Assembly (NCBI GenBank): GCA_964035795.1
Contig: OZ038323.1
Coordinates: forward strand, 3,801,381-3,865,380
Length of the DNA: 64,000 bases
Reading direction: 5' to 3'
DNA from: Pterobdella sp. o SKG-2022
Lineage: Eukaryota; Annelida; Clitellata; Hirudinida; Piscicolidae
Of this stretch, positions 48,739-64,000 are shown piece after piece. The notes under the pieces were generated by a model. That model did no database searches. It saw nothing but the letters and a program-made list of their open reading frames with translations, and was not told where the DNA came from. Every line of letters begins with the position of its first letter. Within the stretch, counting starts at the first letter, position 1. Made by a program: the position numbers and the translations under genes.

Positions 48739-50784
48739 TGTTTGAGTGGATAATTTTAATGAATTGAATTTGCATATTATACAATTCTATAGTTTTTTTC
48801 AATGATAATTTTGCATGAAATTTCAAAAATATGTAAAATTTTTAATATCAGAAAACCACGTTTTTATGGAAAACTTAGCTATATTTTTGGTGAGTTCAGC
48901 TTTCTAAAGACAAAAACATACGATGTCTAAAAAACTGATTATAGTAATGAAATTATTTTTATCAGTATAAGTATTCACATATAAAAAAAACAGTAATAAT
49001 ATATTATACTATAACTATTTATACTATTGGCATAATTAGAATTGTTACTATATGAAAAATAAAAAATTCCTTAAAATAGTTTTGGGTTATGTTTAATTTT
49101 GAAGCATAAAAAGTCTAATGGATGGAAAAATCTTTGAGTTGAATTTATTCATATTTGAAAAATAAAAATTCTCAAGTTGAAACTTAATTCAAAATTTAAA
49201 AATAATTTTGCAGAATTTTTTGAGTTTAAATGAAGAAGCGGTTGAAATGATAGCAAATTTCTTGATTGCATCGGAGATTGGAAGAAAAGTGTTATTCTAT
49301 TATTTCTAAATATTTATTAAAATAATTTAAATTTATAATGAATTTTTTGAAAGTTTTGAAAATTTTTTTCAACTCCACATTCTTGTCTCAAATTTCTATC
49401 AATTTCTCACAAAACCTAAATTTCTCAAACAGTACAGTGAATTGTCTCTTGAAAATTTCAAGTTGAAATGTATATTCACATTCCATTTAGAAACAAATGC
49501 TTTTAAATTTTTTTCCAGACGAATAATTTTCTATTTGTTGGGCGTGTCCCTTTATCCTCTAAATCTCACTTACTTTTTTCCTTTACTCCCTTCTAATTGA
49601 AATTCTCTAATGAATAGTTTTTTATTGAAACTCTTTATAAACTGAGTTGATTAGTTTGAAGCTCTTTATGAAAGTCAGTTATGTTGGCTTGATATGAATT
49701 TAAGGTCATCTTGTATATATATGTCATAGTATGTTGAATGTAGAGGTTTGAGACCATAATGCAATGTGGTCAATGTGCTTGGATGTTTATTATTTAATAT
49801 GTGGATCACTACTTGAATTATTCTTATGAACCTTATAATGGTTACATTTTCATCATTTATGTAATGTATTGTGGTCTGCATTATATGCTTTTTTCCTTTT
49901 AACGTCTACTTTTGTTGGTGCTTCTTGTTTTACTTTTATTAATATTAGTTTCACAGTTATGATTACTACCACGTGTACCTAGGGTTTAAAAAAACTCATT
50001 TAAATTTGGAAGATTTTTGAATGAAAATTGAAAAAATTGAACTTTTTGTTCTGTAGTTAAATTCTTATGCCATGGTTATGTTCATGTTGGTTACATTGTG
50101 GTGTTGTTATATGCATACTGAAAAGCTTAGTATTTTAAAAAAATATAGACCAAAGAGTGGTTTTATGTTTTTGAAATTTATTGAATTGTTCATAATGTTT
50201 ATTAAAAATTCCACATAAAAGACAAAACAATGAGAATTATGTTGAAGTTTCATTTGAAATAATTTTCATGCCGGGGTTTTTTATATTAAATAGCCGTTTG
50301 TAGATATCATAATTAAGAAATTATCGAATACAAGAAAAAAATACTGTCAAAAAATAAAAATAATAATGGAAAAAAAATAGTGATAACAATAAAAATAATC
50401 ATAATTTAATTAATGAAGAAAATGACTGAACCAAATTTGAAAAAAAAGTGAATTCAAGTGACGAAAGCTAAACTTTTTAATGTAATGGAGGACATTGAAA
50501 ATTGAAAAAGATCAGTTTTTATCTAAGAACTTTTAAAAGAAATGTCTCGAAGACTTTAAGCTTGCTTCTGCTCACGCTGTTTCTCATGAAGTTATATGTA
50601 TAACTACATATTGTTTCATTCTCTTCCTTTTTTCACATTCAATTTATTAACTTCATTCACAAAATACATAATCATGAAAAGAACATACCATATCAAATAA
50701 GATTGGACTCAGAGTTTACAACTATTTTTGATCATTCAAAAAAAATGTTGAACATTGTTGTTCCAGCGTTTGTATACATCACTT

Positions 50785-50865
50785 ACAATAAGCATCACTT
50801 GGTAATGGCAGCTCGACACGTTCGAAGAACTTCGTGTCATTTGAATAAACTTTACTTACAGTGCT
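50785..50865. repeat. Decayed MITE-like copy, family 1
   Basis: TCACTTGGTAATG, CGACACG and AACTTCGTGTC match the core of the element at 32608-32722. The outer ends are not recognisable. Confidence 0.4.
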
Positions 50866-51742
50866 TAATGTTGATTAATAGCTTTTTATCTTTATAATAT
50901 TTCCATACTTGTATATTTAATCATTGTTCATATTTCAAGTAATAAACCTTTTACCCACAAAAACTCAAAGTGCGAGGACTTGATGGTTGAAATGATGGCA
51001 AGGGTGATAATGAAAGCTGAAGGTTCAAGTTCATTTATAAAAATACCATTTAAAAATCTCTTTTCTGAGTTCTCATGTGCGTGCATTTGCCGCTTAAGTA
51101 CGCGTGATTTGTTCATGTGTGATTTTTTTATGTGTTTTTTGTATGTATGTTTGCCTTACTGATTGTTTTGTTAAATTCATTCAATGTTGCTACCTGTGTA
51201 AACTATTTGTGCTTATATTTATTGTTTTCTGGTTGCTGATGTCTTATTTTCATGTAGATTTAATGAATTTTTTATTATTCTGATGTATATTTATTGAATT
51301 TTTTCATTGAATTATTTTTTATTTAAATGTATATTCAGTAAATTAATATTTTTTGTTTTATGCACTTTTCTTCATTTTTCAATTTTCATGTAAATATTTT
51401 CTAAGCGTCCGCTCATATTTGTAGGTTCATGTGTTATTAAACTTCTGTGAACACGTGCTTGTCCACTAGATATGTCGACTTGCAAAACTCTGCACTATAT
51501 GCTGTCAGATGGGTCATTAAACGTTTTTTTCAAATGAATGTATTATTTATTATGAAGATTTTTACGTGGATTTATGTTGTTTTTTTCATAAGTTTATTGA
51601 GCCAGCAAAAATAGTTTTAATTTTAAGTAAGTCTAGCTTTATTACTATACCTTTTTTTAATTTTCAATAGTGGAGTTTAAACATATTTATTTTTAAAATG
51701 GGAATTGTTTCTCCAGTAAAATATCCAACTATCTCGTTTCAG

Positions 51743-51818
51743 GATCGTTCAAATTCCAAATTAGCATTATCTTGTGGTCAGAGGCTGTCATACAATTGCA
51801 CAAACTCACATAAATTCA
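51743..51818 (+). other. Candidate upstream exon of the SUEL-lectin gene
   Basis: After a good acceptor (ATCTCGTTTCAG) 25 codons read DRSNSKLALSCGQRLSYNC and on to HKF before a GTATAA donor. The leftover single base fits the phase needed by the exon at 52435. The SCGQRLSYNC phrase resembles the start of SUEL or other disulphide-rich extracellular domains. The phase match alone has a one-in-three chance of being accidental. Confidence 0.4.
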
Positions 51819-51984
51819 GTATAAAATATAATTTTTTTTATCAAAAAAATCTTTAAAAATATTGAAGTCGATTTCAGATATGTTTGATAATATTAATCTG
51901 GTTCATTACTCTGATACTTTCTTTTCTTGAGTTTTAAACCTTCTTTTAATCCTATTCTTCCTAAATAACTAAAATCTCATTTGT

Positions 51985-52062
51985 TTGAGCAGTTCATAGC
52001 AGATCGCTTCTGAACGATGCGTAAGAGGCGCTATTTAAATCACTTACATTGCATTACAACTT
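51985..52062 (+). mobile_element. SINE tail remnant
   Basis: GGCGCTATTTAAATCACTTA followed by CATTGCATTAC matches the 3' end of the SINE family (GCGCTTTATAAATACC, ATTGCATTGC). Confidence 0.4.
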
Positions 52063-52434
52063 TCAAAACATTTCAAACTATAAAAATAGAGGCGTGATTT
52101 TTTTTCATACATCGTTTGCAAGTTTCAAGTCAGCCTCGTTTGATCGATATAAACAACACAAACAATTATAATAATATCAATAATAATAAAACAAATAACT
52201 TTCATAATAATAAAATGAGTTGTATCAAAAACAATGATAAAATAATATTGATCAAAAAACGCAAATAAAATCAAAAAAAATTAAAAAAAGTATTAAATCT
52301 ATAAAAAAAATCAAAATCTTGAAAAAATGTATTGTAATGAATAAAAATATCATAAAAAACAGTTTTGGAAAAATTTTAAAAGAGTAGCCCTATCTCTCTC
52401 AATAACAACACCCCCATTCATGTTTACTCCACAG

Positions 52435-63033
<10,599 letters not shown>

Positions 63034-63545
63034 GCCACTTTTTTGAACTGTGTGTATTGACGCAATGTTCTCAGCAAGTTTGAAGTGAATTTTAGTTTTT
63101 TTATTTTTGTTGTTTATTTTTTTTCTTGATGTTCCTTAATGAGAATTGAATAAGATGCTTTGAAAAGTTTGATGAATTCAATCGAAGTTTCATTAATATG
63201 TTTATCATTCATTCAATTAGTGTTGAGTTTCAATCGCGCTTTTGGCAGATTCCTTATAAAGTCCTTAAATATTTAATGAATGCCACGAAACGTTGGAAAA
63301 GAAAAACGTCGGAACAAAACTTAGAAAATTTTAATTAAGAAGACACCATTTAAGTTTTGAAAATAATACTTCAATTATAGAACAAAAAATCGAAAAGGAA
63401 ATAGATTTGTGCTTGAGGACTTTCATTATTTAAAAAATTAAAAAGAAATTAGAAATTTCATGAAAAAAATTTATATAAAGAGGTTATATTGGAAAAAATT
63501 ACAGAGAGATAGTTAGGTTGATAGATAGGTAGAAAAAGTATAAAT
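63034..63545. other. 3' flank of the SUEL-lectin gene
   Basis: A+T-rich with no coding pattern; presumed 3'UTR and flank. Confidence 0.45.

Positions 63546-64000
<455 letters not shown>

Larger units (their letters stand above)
47131..51742. other. Intergenic, largely empty
   Basis: A+T-rich, with one small tandem duplication (48664-48738) and a decayed MITE-like copy (50785-50865). A stretch at 50938-50992 reads NKPFTHKNSKCEDLMVEMMA on + and ends at a GT, so it might be a further 5' exon of the SUEL gene, but I cannot support it well. Confidence 0.35.

Overview
The window is nuclear DNA from an animal. It is very A+T-rich, its genes are cut into many small exons by short GT-AG introns, and it carries tRNA-derived SINEs, decayed LINEs and long tri-/tetranucleotide microsatellites. 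The gene families (septin, NECAP, receptor tyrosine phosphatase, WSC/EGF/F5-8-type lectin modules, antistasin-like inhibitors, SUEL lectin, 7TM receptors) fit an invertebrate metazoan. I cannot name the species. Gene models were built by hand by joining open segments at GT/AG sites; where stated, every exon junction keeps the reading phase.

Region 1 (0-15 kb) is compact and conserved. A 12-exon septin gene (-) and a 7-exon NECAP gene (+) lie head to head with about 200 bp between their start codons. NECAP then faces, tail to tail, a 32-exon gene (-) for a 1321-residue receptor tyrosine phosphatase. That receptor has a signal peptide, two fucolectin/F5-8C-like domains, two WSC domains, four EGF-like modules, one membrane span, an intact PTP domain (HCSAGVGRTG) and a second PTP-like domain without the catalytic signature. 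The introns hold hairpin/MITE-like elements and a LINE fragment.

Region 2 (15-28 kb) holds retrotransposon debris (LINE pieces, one nested in another, and SINE pieces) and three short secreted cysteine-rich genes with antistasin-like patterns, one on - and two on +. All three share a 14-nt microexon.

Region 3 (28-41 kb) has two single-exon orphan 7TM receptor genes and one degraded paralogue, plus a 137-codon ORF of unknown function, SINE copies and a MITE-like element.

Region 4 (41-51 kb) is largely empty A+T-rich DNA with small tandem duplications and one degenerate ORF.

Region 5 (51-64 kb) is the most unusual. Four exons (52435-54433, 57227-57307, 58893-58987, 59711-63033), in phase at every junction, reconstruct one SUEL (rhamnose-binding-type) lectin domain. 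It sits between an Asn-rich arm with more than 100 consecutive Asn codons and a 1100-residue Lys/Asn/Asp-rich tail, giving at least 1831 residues. Much of this protein is encoded by microsatellite-like DNA. The window ends in more than 400 bp of uninterrupted GATA repeat.
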